Source of the DNA: an uncultured Chloroflexota bacterium
GTDB lineage: Bacteria; Chloroflexota; Dehalococcoidia; Lucifugimonadales; CAJXCD01
Assembly: GCA_913051545.1 (NCBI GenBank)
Contig: CAJXCD010000012.1
Location: 1-42,968 of the forward strand
Length of the DNA: 42,968 bases
Direction: 5' to 3'
The stretch's first letter is position 1, and every line of letters begins with the position of its first letter. Position numbers and translations under genes: made by a program. Shown piece after piece: positions 24,977-33,994 of the stretch. The notes beneath the pieces were generated by a model, which was not told the origin of the DNA, did not search any database, and saw nothing but the letters and a program-made list of their open reading frames with translations.

Positions 24977-26335
24977 ATGGTAACTCGGGAACAGATAAGA
25001 AAGCGAATAGAAGAGGATAAAGTTGAGTATCTTTTGGTTCAATTTGTAGATATAAATGGTTCTCCCAAAGTCAAAATGGTACCCGTTTCTCACTTAGACG
25101 ATGTGGTCGATGAAGGAGCAGGATTTGCTGGAGCCGCGGTTTCTGGTTTAGGTCAGGGACCACATTCGCATGACATGATGGCTAGGATTGATTTGTCCAC
25201 ATATAGTGTAGCACCTTGGACTGATGGGGTAGCTAGGGTTGCATCAGATCTATATGTGGATGGTGAACCATACATGTATTGCGCCAGACAAAATTTTAAG
25301 CGTGTGTTATCTATAGCTGAAAAAAAAGGATATATATTTAATGTTGGAATTGAGCCTGAGCATTTTCTGGTCACAAAGGACGAAAAAGGTTCCATCAACG
25401 TATATGATCCTCACAACGTGGATACATTGGACAAGCCTTGTTATGACTTCAAGGGAATAGCAAACGTTATGGGGTACTTGAGGGATTTGATGGAAGGTAT
25501 GACGCGTGTAGGATGGGATGCCTACCAGTCAGATCATGAAGATGCAAATGGTCAGTATGAAGTGAATTTTGTTTATAGTGAAGCGCTTAATACTGCTGAC
25601 AGGTACACATTTTTCAAGATGATGACTAGCCAGTATGCGAGGAGGTATGGTGCGATTGCTACGCATATGGCAAAGCCGTTCACTGATCGTACAGGAAGTG
25701 GTGGTCACATTCATTTCCATATCTCCGATTCTAATAGTGGGGACAATTTGTTTTTGGATGAGAAGGATGCTAGAGGACTCGGATTGTCTAAGTTTGCGTA
25801 CCATTTTATTGGAGGAATACTTGATCATGCGCCTGCTTTGTGTGCTATTACGTCTCCCACAGTTAACTGTTACAAACGGCTTCAGGTAGGAGAAGGTTTA
25901 ATGGGTGCAAGATCGGGTTTCACCTGGACTCCTGCATTTATTTCGTATGGGGATAATAACCGTACTCAGATGATTCGTACCGCTGGGCCCGGACATCTTG
26001 AGGACAGAACTGTGTCTGCAGCTTGCAACCCATATCTTGCCTTTGCTGCTTACTTGACAGCAGGACTTGATGGAGTGAGTAGAGAAATTGACCCGGGAGA
26101 GCCCAATATAGGTAATCTTTATGATTTGGGGATGGATGAAATACGTAACAGAGGGATAAAGACTTTACCTCAAAGTCTAGCTGAGGCTGTTTCGGAGTTG
26201 CGAAATGATGAGGTTGTAAGGGGAGGCTTGGGTGTTATAGGTGAAGAATTTATAAACATTAAAGAGGCGGAATGGAGAGATTATCATGGTGAAGTTTCTC
26301 GGTGGGAGATAGATAGATATCTTACTATGTTTTAG
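24977..26335 (+). CDS. gmaS: gamma-glutamylmethylamide synthetase / GlnT-type glutamine synthetase-like ligase
   Basis: This 452-residue glutamine-synthetase-superfamily ligase opens with a beta-Grasp-like N-terminal domain (YLLVQFVDINGSPKVKMVP). Metal and substrate sites include Glu126 and Glu128 in GIEPEHF, SDHEDANGQYEVNF at 185-198, the SGGHIHFHIS loop at 241-250, NCYKRLQVG and ACNPYLAFAAYL. Size and motifs fit the GlnT/GmaS group (type III-like short form), not the standard GlnA. GmaS condenses glutamate and methylamine with ATP to gamma-glutamylmethylamide. In rhizobial and methylotroph genomes this gene sits beside the same partners as here. A role in ordinary glutamine synthesis cannot be excluded from sequence alone. 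Confidence 0.78.
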   Translation: MVTREQIRKRIEEDKVEYLLVQFVDINGSPKVKMVPVSHLDDVVDEGAGFAGAAVSGLGQGPHSHDMMARIDLSTYSVAPWTDGVARVASDLYVDGEPYMYCARQNFKRVLSIAEKKGYIFNVGIEPEHFLVTKDEKGSINVYDPHNVDTLDKPCYDFKGIANVMGYLRDLMEGMTRVGWDAYQSDHEDANGQYEVNFVYSEALNTADRYTFFKMMTSQYARRYGAIATHMAKPFTDRTGSGGHIHFHISDSNSGDNLFLDEKDARGLGLSKFAYHFIGGILDHAPALCAITSPTVNCYKRLQVGEGLMGARSGFTWTPAFISYGDNNRTQMIRTAGPGHLEDRTVSAACNPYLAFAAYLTAGLDGVSREIDPGEPNIGNLYDLGMDEIRNRGIKTLPQSLAEAVSELRNDEVVRGGLGVIGEEFINIKEAEWRDYHGEVSRWEIDRYLTMF

Positions 26336-26372
26336 TATGTCACAAATGAATTCATGGAGGATTCTATAAATC

Positions 26373-26633
26373 TTGGCATTCCTTTTAAATTGCCCAAATT
26401 GTGGAGAACGTAACGTCGGAGAGTTTAGGTTTGGAGGGGAGCTAAAGGTTCGACCCGAACCGAATTCTTCTAGGGACGCATGGACTGATTATATCTATTT
26501 TCACAGGAATGTCGCAGGGGATCAGAGCGAGTGGTGGTATCATAGTTTTGGTTGTCGTAAATGGATGGTGGCTTTGCGTAACACTGTCACGAACGAAGTC
26601 AAGGACGTATTGTTTCCAGAGGACGTTAGTTGA
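26373..26633 (+). CDS. mgdB: N-methylglutamate dehydrogenase / sarcosine oxidase delta subunit
   Basis: This 86-residue SoxD-family subunit has the expected zinc site: Cys7 and Cys10 in NCPNCG, His57 and Cys61 in YHSFGCRKW. The FRFGGE block and the WTDYIYFHRN stretch are family hallmarks. A TTG at 26373 is the start, with GGAGG 12 bases upstream, a rather long distance that may keep expression modest. The stop codon directly abuts the alpha-subunit ATG. SoxD packs into the heterotetramer and has no catalytic role known to me. The mgd rather than sox name is chosen because of the adjoining synthase and ligase genes. Confidence 0.82.
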   Translation: MAFLLNCPNCGERNVGEFRFGGELKVRPEPNSSRDAWTDYIYFHRNVAGDQSEWWYHSFGCRKWMVALRNTVTNEVKDVLFPEDVS

Positions 26634-29552
26634 ATGTTACCTAAACAGACTCCTGATCGTTTACCGAGTCATCCTACCCAAGAAATTGACCGTTCGGTCA
26701 GTGTGACATTTAATTTTAACGGACGCACCGTACACGCATATAGCGGTGATACGTTAGCCTCTGCCCTATATTCTTCAGGGGTACGTATATATACCAGGAG
26801 TTTTAAGTATCATAGACCTCGCGGACTTCTCTGTTCTGCCGGTCGTTGCCCGAACTGTATGATGACTGTTAATGGGATACCAAACGTTAGAACTTGCTCT
26901 GTATTAGTTGAAGAAGGCATGGTAGTTAAGCAACAAAATGCATGGCCATCTACTGAGCATGATCTTTTCTCAATATTAGATCGTATGGACAGATTCTTGC
27001 CGGTTGGATTCTATTATAAAATTTTCCACCGTCCGAAACAGTTGTGGAATATAGTGGGTCCGATAGTCAGACGTATGGCTGGCTTGGGGTATGTTCAAAC
27101 TAGAGTTGTTGAGGAAAATAACTATAGCCATGAAACCAGACATGTAGATGTTTTAGTGGTAGGTGGTGGTGCTTCGGGTATGTCTGCAGCACTTTCGGCA
27201 TCCAGACGAGGGAAGCAAGTAATGCTGGTAGATGACCAGCAACTCTTGGGTGGCAGATTGCGTTTCGATGGCAATTTATATGATGGAATTCCTGGCGTTA
27301 CGTCGGACGTTGGGTATGAAATTGCAGATAATTTGTCTAAGCTGGTTACTCGTAACAGGAATATTGAAGTGATGTTGGGAACAACGGCGTTCGGACTCTA
27401 TGAAGGCAATCTAATTGGTTTAATTCAAGGTCGCTCTAAGGTCAAGTTGAGGTCAGGTAAAGTCATACTTGCTACAGGAATTTACGAACAGCCTTCGATT
27501 TTTGACAGGAATGATTTGCCAGGGGTGATGTTAAGTACTGCGATTCAAAGATTAATACATCTGAAAGGGATAATTCCTGGACGGTCTGCTGTAGTCTCTA
27601 CATGTGATGACCAGGGATATAGATCTGCTTTAGATATGCTGAAAGCCGGTATCCGAATCGTAGCTATTATTGATTCGAGGGAACGGTTCCCAAATGAATT
27701 GTTAGCGGCCCGTGAACTGCAAGAAAATGGAGTGCTAGTCCTTATGTCGCATATGTTGATAAGAGCAGAAGGTACTAAGCATGTAGTTGGTGCGGCGGCA
27801 TCTCGACTGTCTGATGGGCATGCTACTACTGAAGAGAGGGAGTTTGACTGTGATTTAATCGCTATGAGCGGAGGTTTTCAGCCAGCTGATTCTTTGCTAA
27901 GACAAGCTGGTTGTGAATTATCCTACAATAAATCGATTGACAGAATGGTTGCATCTCCAATGCCGGATAAGTTGTACGCGGTTGGGAGAGTGATAGGGAA
28001 TGATAATTTAGGTAAATCAATAGTGCACGCCCGCAGCGTTGGTTCTGGGGTGGCTGAGGTGAAGTCTGCTGATAATGCATTATCTACTCCAGCCAATTTT
28101 ATGCACGAGAGTCAGGATTTAACAGAAATCAAAAATTGTACAGCTCCTTCACCAATTGATTTGAGTCAGGGTGCTAAACAATTTGTTTGTTTTTGCGAAG
28201 ATGTAACAGCCAGGGACATTGTACGAGGGATTGATGAAGGATTTGAAGATATAGAAACACTGAAGCGATATACAACCTCTACTATGGGGCCTTGTCAGGG
28301 CAAAATGTGTCACAAACATTTTGCAAACATACGAGCAAAATCTTTGGATAATGTTGACAGTGCTGTTTACACTACAGCCCGACCCCCAGTTACACCTATC
28401 CCATTAGGGGCGCTCGCGGCGCAAGTGCATACTCCTATTAAGCGTACTCCGTTGGACAGGAAGCATAGAGAATTAGGCGCAAAGATGATTGAACTTGGTC
28501 CCTGGTATCGCCCTCACACCTATACATCATCCAGTAATGAGTGTCTCTCCGTTAGGAATACAGTAGGTATTATTGACGTCAGTACTTTGGGTAAATTGGA
28601 GGTTGTAGGTCAAGATGCTAAGACATTACTGGATAAGGTTTATACAGGCAATTTTTCTACACTTAAAAAAGGGCAAATTAGGTACGGGATTTTATGTTCT
28701 GAAGACGGTACGATACTAGACGATGGTACTGTTACAAGAATCAGTGAAGATCGGTATTTTGTTACTACTACAACAGGCAACATTGATGTGATAGAGGAGT
28801 GGTTTAAATGGTGGACAGTAGGTACCGGATTATGTGCCCATATAACTAATGTTACAAGCTCTTATGCTTCTATAAATGTAGCAGGTCCGATGGCAAGAGA
28901 CACCCTAAGAAAGCTTACCAAAATTGATCTTTCCTCAGACAGTTTTCGCTATATGTGGTCAAGGCGAGGCATGGTGGCCGGGGTTCAAACTCTCTTTTTA
29001 AGGATCGGTTTTGTAGGCGAGACTGGTTGGGAACTTCATTTTCCTGCCGAATATGCTGAACACATGTGGGAATCAATTATGGATGCAGGTAAAGAGTACC
29101 AGATAACTCCCTTTGGAGTAGAGGCTCAACGTATTTTGAGGCTAGAGAAGAAACACTTAATTGTTAATCAGGATACGGATGCTGTCAGCACCCCGTTGTC
29201 TGGTGATATGGCGTGGGCAGTCAAATTTGACAAGGATGACTTTATAGGGAGATCTTCTCTTATTTCTGCTAGGGATTCAGGCTATAGTGAGAAATTAATT
29301 GGGTTTAATATGAAAGGTTCCGAAGTACCGGAAGATGGTTCACCTATTGTTTCTGAAAACCTTCCAGTCGGCAGAGTCACTAGTTCAAGACGAAGTCCAA
29401 TTACAGGTCAGGGCTTCGGTCTAGTTTGGGTGCCAGCTGATATGGCGGAAGAGGGAAAGGTCGTACATGTAAGGGTAGGGGGAGAAAATTTGCCTGCGGA
29501 ACTAACTTTCATACCGGCATATGACCCAGACGGTATTAAGTTGCGGGAGTAG
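26634..29552 (+). CDS. mgdC: N-methylglutamate dehydrogenase / sarcosine oxidase alpha subunit
   Basis: This 972-residue subunit has four parts. Residues 20-100 form a ferredoxin-like plug with C67-x4-C72-x2-C75-x12-C88, the complete plant-type [2Fe-2S] ligand set. Residues 170-480 are a Rossmann flavin/NAD part with VVGGGASGMSAALSASRRG at 175-193. A BFD-like region holds Cys519, Cys521 (CFCEDVTARDIV) and Cys554, Cys559 (GPCQGKMC). Residues 620-970 form a GcvT-like folate-binding domain (WYRPHTY, RYGILCSEDGTILDDGT, GETGWELHFP). In the family, electrons and the methylene group move between subunits and the carbon can be passed to tetrahydrofolate. The gene is flush with both neighbours. Confidence 0.88.
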   Translation: MLPKQTPDRLPSHPTQEIDRSVSVTFNFNGRTVHAYSGDTLASALYSSGVRIYTRSFKYHRPRGLLCSAGRCPNCMMTVNGIPNVRTCSVLVEEGMVVKQQNAWPSTEHDLFSILDRMDRFLPVGFYYKIFHRPKQLWNIVGPIVRRMAGLGYVQTRVVEENNYSHETRHVDVLVVGGGASGMSAALSASRRGKQVMLVDDQQLLGGRLRFDGNLYDGIPGVTSDVGYEIADNLSKLVTRNRNIEVMLGTTAFGLYEGNLIGLIQGRSKVKLRSGKVILATGIYEQPSIFDRNDLPGVMLSTAIQRLIHLKGIIPGRSAVVSTCDDQGYRSALDMLKAGIRIVAIIDSRERFPNELLAARELQENGVLVLMSHMLIRAEGTKHVVGAAASRLSDGHATTEEREFDCDLIAMSGGFQPADSLLRQAGCELSYNKSIDRMVASPMPDKLYAVGRVIGNDNLGKSIVHARSVGSGVAEVKSADNALSTPANFMHESQDLTEIKNCTAPSPIDLSQGAKQFVCFCEDVTARDIVRGIDEGFEDIETLKRYTTSTMGPCQGKMCHKHFANIRAKSLDNVDSAVYTTARPPVTPIPLGALAAQVHTPIKRTPLDRKHRELGAKMIELGPWYRPHTYTSSSNECLSVRNTVGIIDVSTLGKLEVVGQDAKTLLDKVYTGNFSTLKKGQIRYGILCSEDGTILDDGTVTRISEDRYFVTTTTGNIDVIEEWFKWWTVGTGLCAHITNVTSSYASINVAGPMARDTLRKLTKIDLSSDSFRYMWSRRGMVAGVQTLFLRIGFVGETGWELHFPAEYAEHMWESIMDAGKEYQITPFGVEAQRILRLEKKHLIVNQDTDAVSTPLSGDMAWAVKFDKDDFIGRSSLISARDSGYSEKLIGFNMKGSEVPEDGSPIVSENLPVGRVTSSRRSPITGQGFGLVWVPADMAEEGKVVHVRVGGENLPAELTFIPAYDPDGIKLRE

Positions 29553-30263
29553 ATGAATTTGACTACGAAACCTATTGCATTAAGTAGTATCCAAGACAGT
29601 CATTTAAAACTAGGGGCAGTGATGGAAGAGAATAATGGCTATCTTGTACCACTGCATTATTCTTCTAAAGATGTGGAAGTGAAACAGGCTTATCAATCAG
29701 TTGGGATTGTTGATGTGAGTTTCGTTGATAAATTCAATATAACAGGCAAGGATATAGAAATATTTCTTAATAAAGTATTTGCCGGATTGGCAATGCCAAA
29801 TGTCGGTACCGCTAAGTCTGTTGAGGTAGGATATGGGACCGATACTATCAAGGTTAACATAGCTAGACTGGCTATAGATGAACTGCATGTGTCCACGAAA
29901 AATCATTACGATGATTTTTCTGAATTCATCAACGTTTCAGAAAACGGATGTTTACATGTGACGGACATTACTTCCGGTCTTTCAGTTTTTAGAGTTATTG
30001 GGCCTTCATCTGTCAAATTACTCAGCTGTCTTACTGAATTTGATTTGTCACCGCTAAAATTTCCAGACATGTCGTGTACGCGCACCCGATTTGCGGATGT
30101 GCAAGCTGTCATTTTAAGGACAGATTTTGAAGAATTGCCAGTATTTGAACTGTATGTGACAAGAGAATATGCACAGTATGTCTGGGATTCTATATTTTAC
30201 GTCGGAAAAAAATTCGATTTAACGCCTATAGGAATTGAGGCAATGAATGAACTAAGTGGGTAA
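29553..30263 (+). CDS. mgdD: N-methylglutamate dehydrogenase / sarcosine oxidase gamma subunit
   Basis: This 236-residue SoxG-like protein starts directly after the alpha-subunit stop codon. It is a diverged, short relative of the GcvT fold: VGIVDVSFVDKFNITGKDIEIFLNKVF near 50-76, VTDITSGLSVFRVIGPSSVKLLSCLTEFDL in the middle, and FELYVTREYAQYVWDSIF near the end. Gamma subunits are the least conserved of the complex, and the call depends largely on position between alpha and beta genes. The usual role is structural, beside the folate site. Confidence 0.75.
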   Translation: MNLTTKPIALSSIQDSHLKLGAVMEENNGYLVPLHYSSKDVEVKQAYQSVGIVDVSFVDKFNITGKDIEIFLNKVFAGLAMPNVGTAKSVEVGYGTDTIKVNIARLAIDELHVSTKNHYDDFSEFINVSENGCLHVTDITSGLSVFRVIGPSSVKLLSCLTEFDLSPLKFPDMSCTRTRFADVQAVILRTDFEELPVFELYVTREYAQYVWDSIFYVGKKFDLTPIGIEAMNELSG

Positions 30264-30315
30264 ATTTACAAATCATTATATTGCTTGAAACCCATAGATA
30301 TTTATCAGTGAATGA

Positions 30316-30337
30316 CCTTACTTTAGAGTAAGGGAGG
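30316..30337 (+). promoter_or_regulatory. hairpin overlapping the ribosome-binding site of mgdA
   Basis: CCTTACT (30316-30322) and AGTAAGG (30327-30333) form a 7-bp stem with a TTAG loop. The last two G residues of the stem are also the first two of the GGGAGG Shine-Dalgarno run (30332-30337), which precedes a TTG start. The fold could limit translation of the beta subunit relative to the other subunits. Confidence 0.5.
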
Positions 30338-30342
30338 ACAAA

Positions 30343-31560
30343 TTGTTACAGCTTTTCCAGAAAAAACGAATGTGGCGCAAATCACCATTAAAGCGTCACT
30401 ATGATGTAATTATCGTGGGAGCAGGAGTACATGGATTAGCTACGGCTTACTATTTAGGCAAACTAGGTATTACAAATGTGGCTGTTTTGGATAAGGGTTA
30501 TATCGGCGGTGGTGCCAGTGCAAGAAGTACGGCTATCCTAAGGGCGAATTACCTTACTTCTCAAGGGATACCATTTTTTCGGGAGAGTCTGAAATTATAT
30601 GGTGATTTGGCTCAGGAATTGGATTACAACATGCTGTTTACCAGATCCGGACGTTTCGATCTTGGACATACCGAATCGGCCGTTTTTGGTTTGCGAATGA
30701 GATCTCAGTTCAACCAGATGCATGGTGTAGATAGTAGGTTGATAGGCCCGGATGAAATAAAGAAACTTATCCCAGTATTGGATATCAGGCAGGGAAAACA
30801 TTTGCCAGTTATGGCCGCTTTGTATCACCCTCCGGGGGGCGTTATAAGGCATGATGCGGTTGTTTGGGGGTATGCGCGTGGGGCCGATCGAATGGGAACG
30901 GAGATTCATCCTTTTACAGAAGTAATTGGCATAAAGAAGAATGATAATAAGATAATAGGTGTTGAAACTACTCACGGTTTCATATCAGCGGGTAGTGTCG
31001 TAAGTGCTACAGCTGGTTGGAGCTCGACAGTAGCTGCACTAGCCGACGTTAATTTACCAATAGTTACGCATCCACTTCAAGCTTTTGTAACTGAGCCGTT
31101 GAAACCGTATATAGATGCCACCATATCTTCAGCTAACCTACATGTGTATGCATATCAAACAGATCGAGGTGAGGTTGTTATCGGAGGTGGAGTTAATCAC
31201 TACCCCAGTTATAGTCAGCGGTCTACACTTGACATGCTTGAGACACTTTCGGGTCACGTGTTAGAGCTTCTTCCAGCATTGAGAGACGTTAATGTTATGA
31301 GGCAGTGGGCAGGTCTTTGTGATATGACTCCAGACTACGCACCTATAATGGGTAAAGTTGATGGATTGGACGATTTTTTCATAAGTTGTGGATGGGGTAC
31401 TTGGGGCTTTAAGGCTGCTCCGATCGCAGGTAAGTGCATGGCGGAAATGATATTTACAGGGAGAGTGCCGGAATTGATTCAGCCATTTTCGCTTTCGCGT
31501 TTTCGAGAAGGCAAACTTGTTAATGAAAGGGCATCAGCCCCAGCAGGGGCTATACATTAA
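30343..31560 (+). CDS. mgdA: N-methylglutamate dehydrogenase / sarcosine oxidase beta subunit
   Basis: This 405-residue FAD-dependent amine oxidase (DAO fold) begins at a TTG with GGGAGG five bases ahead. It has the dinucleotide-binding motif VGAGVHGLATAYYLG at 25-39 and GGGASARSTAILRANY at 55-70, characteristic of SoxB. His170 in GVIRHD aligns with the His that covalently holds FMN in characterised heterotetrameric sarcosine oxidases. The C-terminal block CDMTPDYAPIMG and WGTWGFKAAPIAGK are also typical. This subunit oxidises the N-methyl amine. In most operons it is the first gene (beta-delta-alpha-gamma); here it is last, after a 79-base gap. Confidence 0.88.
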   Translation: MLQLFQKKRMWRKSPLKRHYDVIIVGAGVHGLATAYYLGKLGITNVAVLDKGYIGGGASARSTAILRANYLTSQGIPFFRESLKLYGDLAQELDYNMLFTRSGRFDLGHTESAVFGLRMRSQFNQMHGVDSRLIGPDEIKKLIPVLDIRQGKHLPVMAALYHPPGGVIRHDAVVWGYARGADRMGTEIHPFTEVIGIKKNDNKIIGVETTHGFISAGSVVSATAGWSSTVAALADVNLPIVTHPLQAFVTEPLKPYIDATISSANLHVYAYQTDRGEVVIGGGVNHYPSYSQRSTLDMLETLSGHVLELLPALRDVNVMRQWAGLCDMTPDYAPIMGKVDGLDDFFISCGWGTWGFKAAPIAGKCMAEMIFTGRVPELIQPFSLSRFREGKLVNERASAPAGAIH

Positions 31561-31623
31561 CATTATTCCAATTAGGTGATCAGTAAAGAAGGACAAGATT
31601 AATTATGGCAATGAGGGTTGAAT

Positions 31624-32589
31624 ATGAAACGAATTAAGAGATCAGATGCAATGGAATATGAATTTGACCATAGGCATGTCCCAAAGCTTACGGTTAGTCA
31701 AGGGGAAAGCTTTGTAGTGGAAACCGAGGATGCTGGGTCTGGTTTGATACGTTCTTCAGATGTTGCACAACACTTAGATGGTTTACCGACTCGAAAATTT
31801 GATCCTCCTAAGGGCAATCCAATAGGAGGACCAATATATGTTGAAGGTGTTGAAAGAGGAGATGTGCTTGAGGTGGAGATTGAAAGTATAGATGTGGATG
31901 ATCAGGGGTTTACTACTTTAAGGCCTGGCGTAGGTCCTCTTGGTGATTCCAAAAAATGGGATTCTTTGACTGGACCTTTCGTTCATATAATAAAACATTT
32001 GCCTGGTCCAAGTGGAACTATGAGAGATGGAACAGGAATTTTTAATGAACAGGTTACCTGGGATCTTCAGCCGATGATTGGGACTATAGGTGTTGCGCCT
32101 GATAGAGAGGTGGAGACGAGTGCGGTAGGACAAGGTCCATGGGGTGGTAATTTAGATGTTCGCGATGTTAAAGAGGGTACTCGTGTCTACATGAATTGTT
32201 ATCATGAAGGTGGCCTTTTGTACGTTGGGGATGTTCATGCGAGTCAAGGAGACACGGAATTTTATGGCACTGCTGATGAGACTCGTGCAGAGTTGAAGTT
32301 AAAGTGTAACGTAATTAAGAACAAGAAGCTTCCATTCGTGCGGCTTGAAAAAGAAGACTCGATAATTTCCCTGTATTCATATAGGCCTTTAGAAAATGCA
32401 GTGGAATCTGCGATTATAAGCTTGATGGATTGGATGGTAACTGAATATGGTGTATCTGAACGTGATGCGTATATGCACACATCCATAAATCCGGAGTTTA
32501 GAGTTCATGTCTATCAGATGGTTCGACTTGGAAGACTTCAGTACACGGCAGGAGCTGAAATACCTAAGCGATATTTAGTGCCAAGTTAG
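31624..32589 (+). CDS. acetamidase/formamidase family protein
   Basis: This 321-residue FmdA/AmdA-family hydrolase has its start at ATG 31624, with GAGGG six bases ahead; an upstream TTG at 31618 is less likely. Family features are GGPIYVEGVERGDVLEVEI near 63-82, the middle WDLQPMIGTIGVAP, GPWGGNLDVRDVKEGTRVYM and EGGLLYVGDVHASQGDTEFYGTADET. The DVHASQGD acidic/His block is the expected metal-binding core. Members hydrolyse formamide, acetamide or related amides to acid and ammonia. It follows the dehydrogenase operon by 63 bases on the same strand, so it may be co-transcribed. The exact amide is not determined by sequence. Confidence 0.88.
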   Translation: MKRIKRSDAMEYEFDHRHVPKLTVSQGESFVVETEDAGSGLIRSSDVAQHLDGLPTRKFDPPKGNPIGGPIYVEGVERGDVLEVEIESIDVDDQGFTTLRPGVGPLGDSKKWDSLTGPFVHIIKHLPGPSGTMRDGTGIFNEQVTWDLQPMIGTIGVAPDREVETSAVGQGPWGGNLDVRDVKEGTRVYMNCYHEGGLLYVGDVHASQGDTEFYGTADETRAELKLKCNVIKNKKLPFVRLEKEDSIISLYSYRPLENAVESAIISLMDWMVTEYGVSERDAYMHTSINPEFRVHVYQMVRLGRLQYTAGAEIPKRYLVPS

Positions 32590-32754
32590 CTTAGGCAGTA
32601 TTTTTATTTAACAAAATCGAGATGTCATTTCTGATTGGATGAAAGTTTGAGAGTGAATTATATTGCATACTTTGGCGAATTTGACACCGAAGTATTCAGA
32701 AGATAACCTCGCGTAGATTGAGTTACCGCATGGGTTTTTGGAGGGATTAATAAC

Positions 32755-33942
32755 GTGGCATACAGTGGTATTAAGAATTGGTTGGACAGTAGTCTTAGAG
32801 AGATACGTGATAGTGGGCTGTACAAAGATGAGAAATTGATAAAAGGTTCCCAAAATTCTGAAGTTAATACACTTGATGGGACAAACATTAATTTTTGTGC
32901 GAATAATTACTTAGGACTTGCTGATAACGTTGAAATTATGGATGCTGTAATTAGCGGTCTTGAGACACATGGGTTTGGCATGGCTTCAGTCAGGTTTATA
33001 TGTGGTACGCAAGATATACATAGGGAACTTGAAGAACGCATATCACGATTCTTGGGAACCGAAGACACTATTTTATATAACTCATGTTTTGATGCAAATG
33101 CTGGGTTGTTTGAGACTTTGCTGAGCGCAGAAGATGCTGTCATTAGTGATTCATTAAATCATGCGAGTATTATTGATGGAGTTAGATTATGTAAGGCTCA
33201 AAGAAAAGTCTTTAGACACGCAGATATGAGAGATTTGGAAGAAAGGCTCAAAGAAACTCGGTCTGCTAGGTTTAGGATGATTGCTACGGATGGAGTTTTT
33301 AGTATGCAAGGAGACATAGCACCTCTGAACGAAATATGTGATTTGGCTGAGAAGTATGATGCTATCGTAATGGTTGACGATTCTCATGCAACTGGTTTCA
33401 TGGGAGTGAATGGCCGCGGTACACCTGAAGAAATGGGTGTGTCTGAAAGAGTAGACATAATCACGAGTACTATGGGGAAGGCTTTGGGTGGTGCCTCTGG
33501 TGGTTTTACGTCAGGAAGAAAAGAAATTGTAGAGTATTTACGTCAGAGGTCAAGGCCATACCTATTTTCAAATACAATTGCTCCTCCAATAGTAGTGGGC
33601 GCTTTGAAAGCTTTAGATCTTATTGAAAACCATCCGGAATACAGGAAAAACCTGATGGATAATGCGAAATATTTTCGGTCTCGGGTATCTTCGCTTGGTT
33701 TTGAAGTAATTCCTGGGTATCATCCGATCGTACCTGTAATGATTCGTGATGAAATTAAGAATGTAGAGATGGCAAATGCGATAAATAACCGTGGGATTTT
33801 TGTTGTAGCTTTCAGTTTCCCTGTAGTACCTAGAGGAGAAGCTAGGATTAGAGTCCAATTATCATCCCTGCATACTAGGACACAATTAGATAAGGCGATT
33901 TCTGTGTTTGAAGAAGCAGGTAGAGAAGTTGGTGTGATCTGA
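32755..33942 (+). CDS. kbl: glycine C-acetyltransferase (2-amino-3-ketobutyrate CoA ligase)
   Basis: This 395-residue alpha-oxoamine synthase has a length almost identical to that of E. coli Kbl. Lys242 in [14 protein letters not shown] forms the PLP Schiff base, [10 protein letters not shown] at 205-214 contacts the cofactor, His136 lies in NHASIIDG, and [10 protein letters not shown] and the family ending are present. The N-terminal [16 protein letters not shown] pattern favours Kbl over BioF, HemA or serine palmitoyltransferase. The reaction is 2-amino-3-oxobutyrate + CoA to glycine + acetyl-CoA, the second step of threonine breakdown. The GTG start has GGAGG ten bases ahead. An 8-bp hairpin (32668-32694) lies in the leader. 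Confidence 0.88.
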   Translation: MAYSGIKNWLDSSLREIRDSGLYKDEKLIKGSQNSEVNTLDGTNINFCANNYLGLADNVEIMDAVISGLETHGFGMASVRFICGTQDIHRELEERISRFLGTEDTILYNSCFDANAGLFETLLSAEDAVISDSLNHASIIDGVRLCKAQRKVFRHADMRDLEERLKETRSARFRMIATDGVFSMQGDIAPLNEICDLAEKYDAIVMVDDSHATGFMGVNGRGTPEEMGVSERVDIITSTMGKALGGASGGFTSGRKEIVEYLRQRSRPYLFSNTIAPPIVVGALKALDLIENHPEYRKNLMDNAKYFRSRVSSLGFEVIPGYHPIVPVMIRDEIKNVEMANAINNRGIFVVAFSFPVVPRGEARIRVQLSSLHTRTQLDKAISVFEEAGREVGVI

Positions 33943-33994
33943 AATTAATCGGTGATTGTAATGTTGGATGATTACCTTCGGGGATGTTGTGCTT

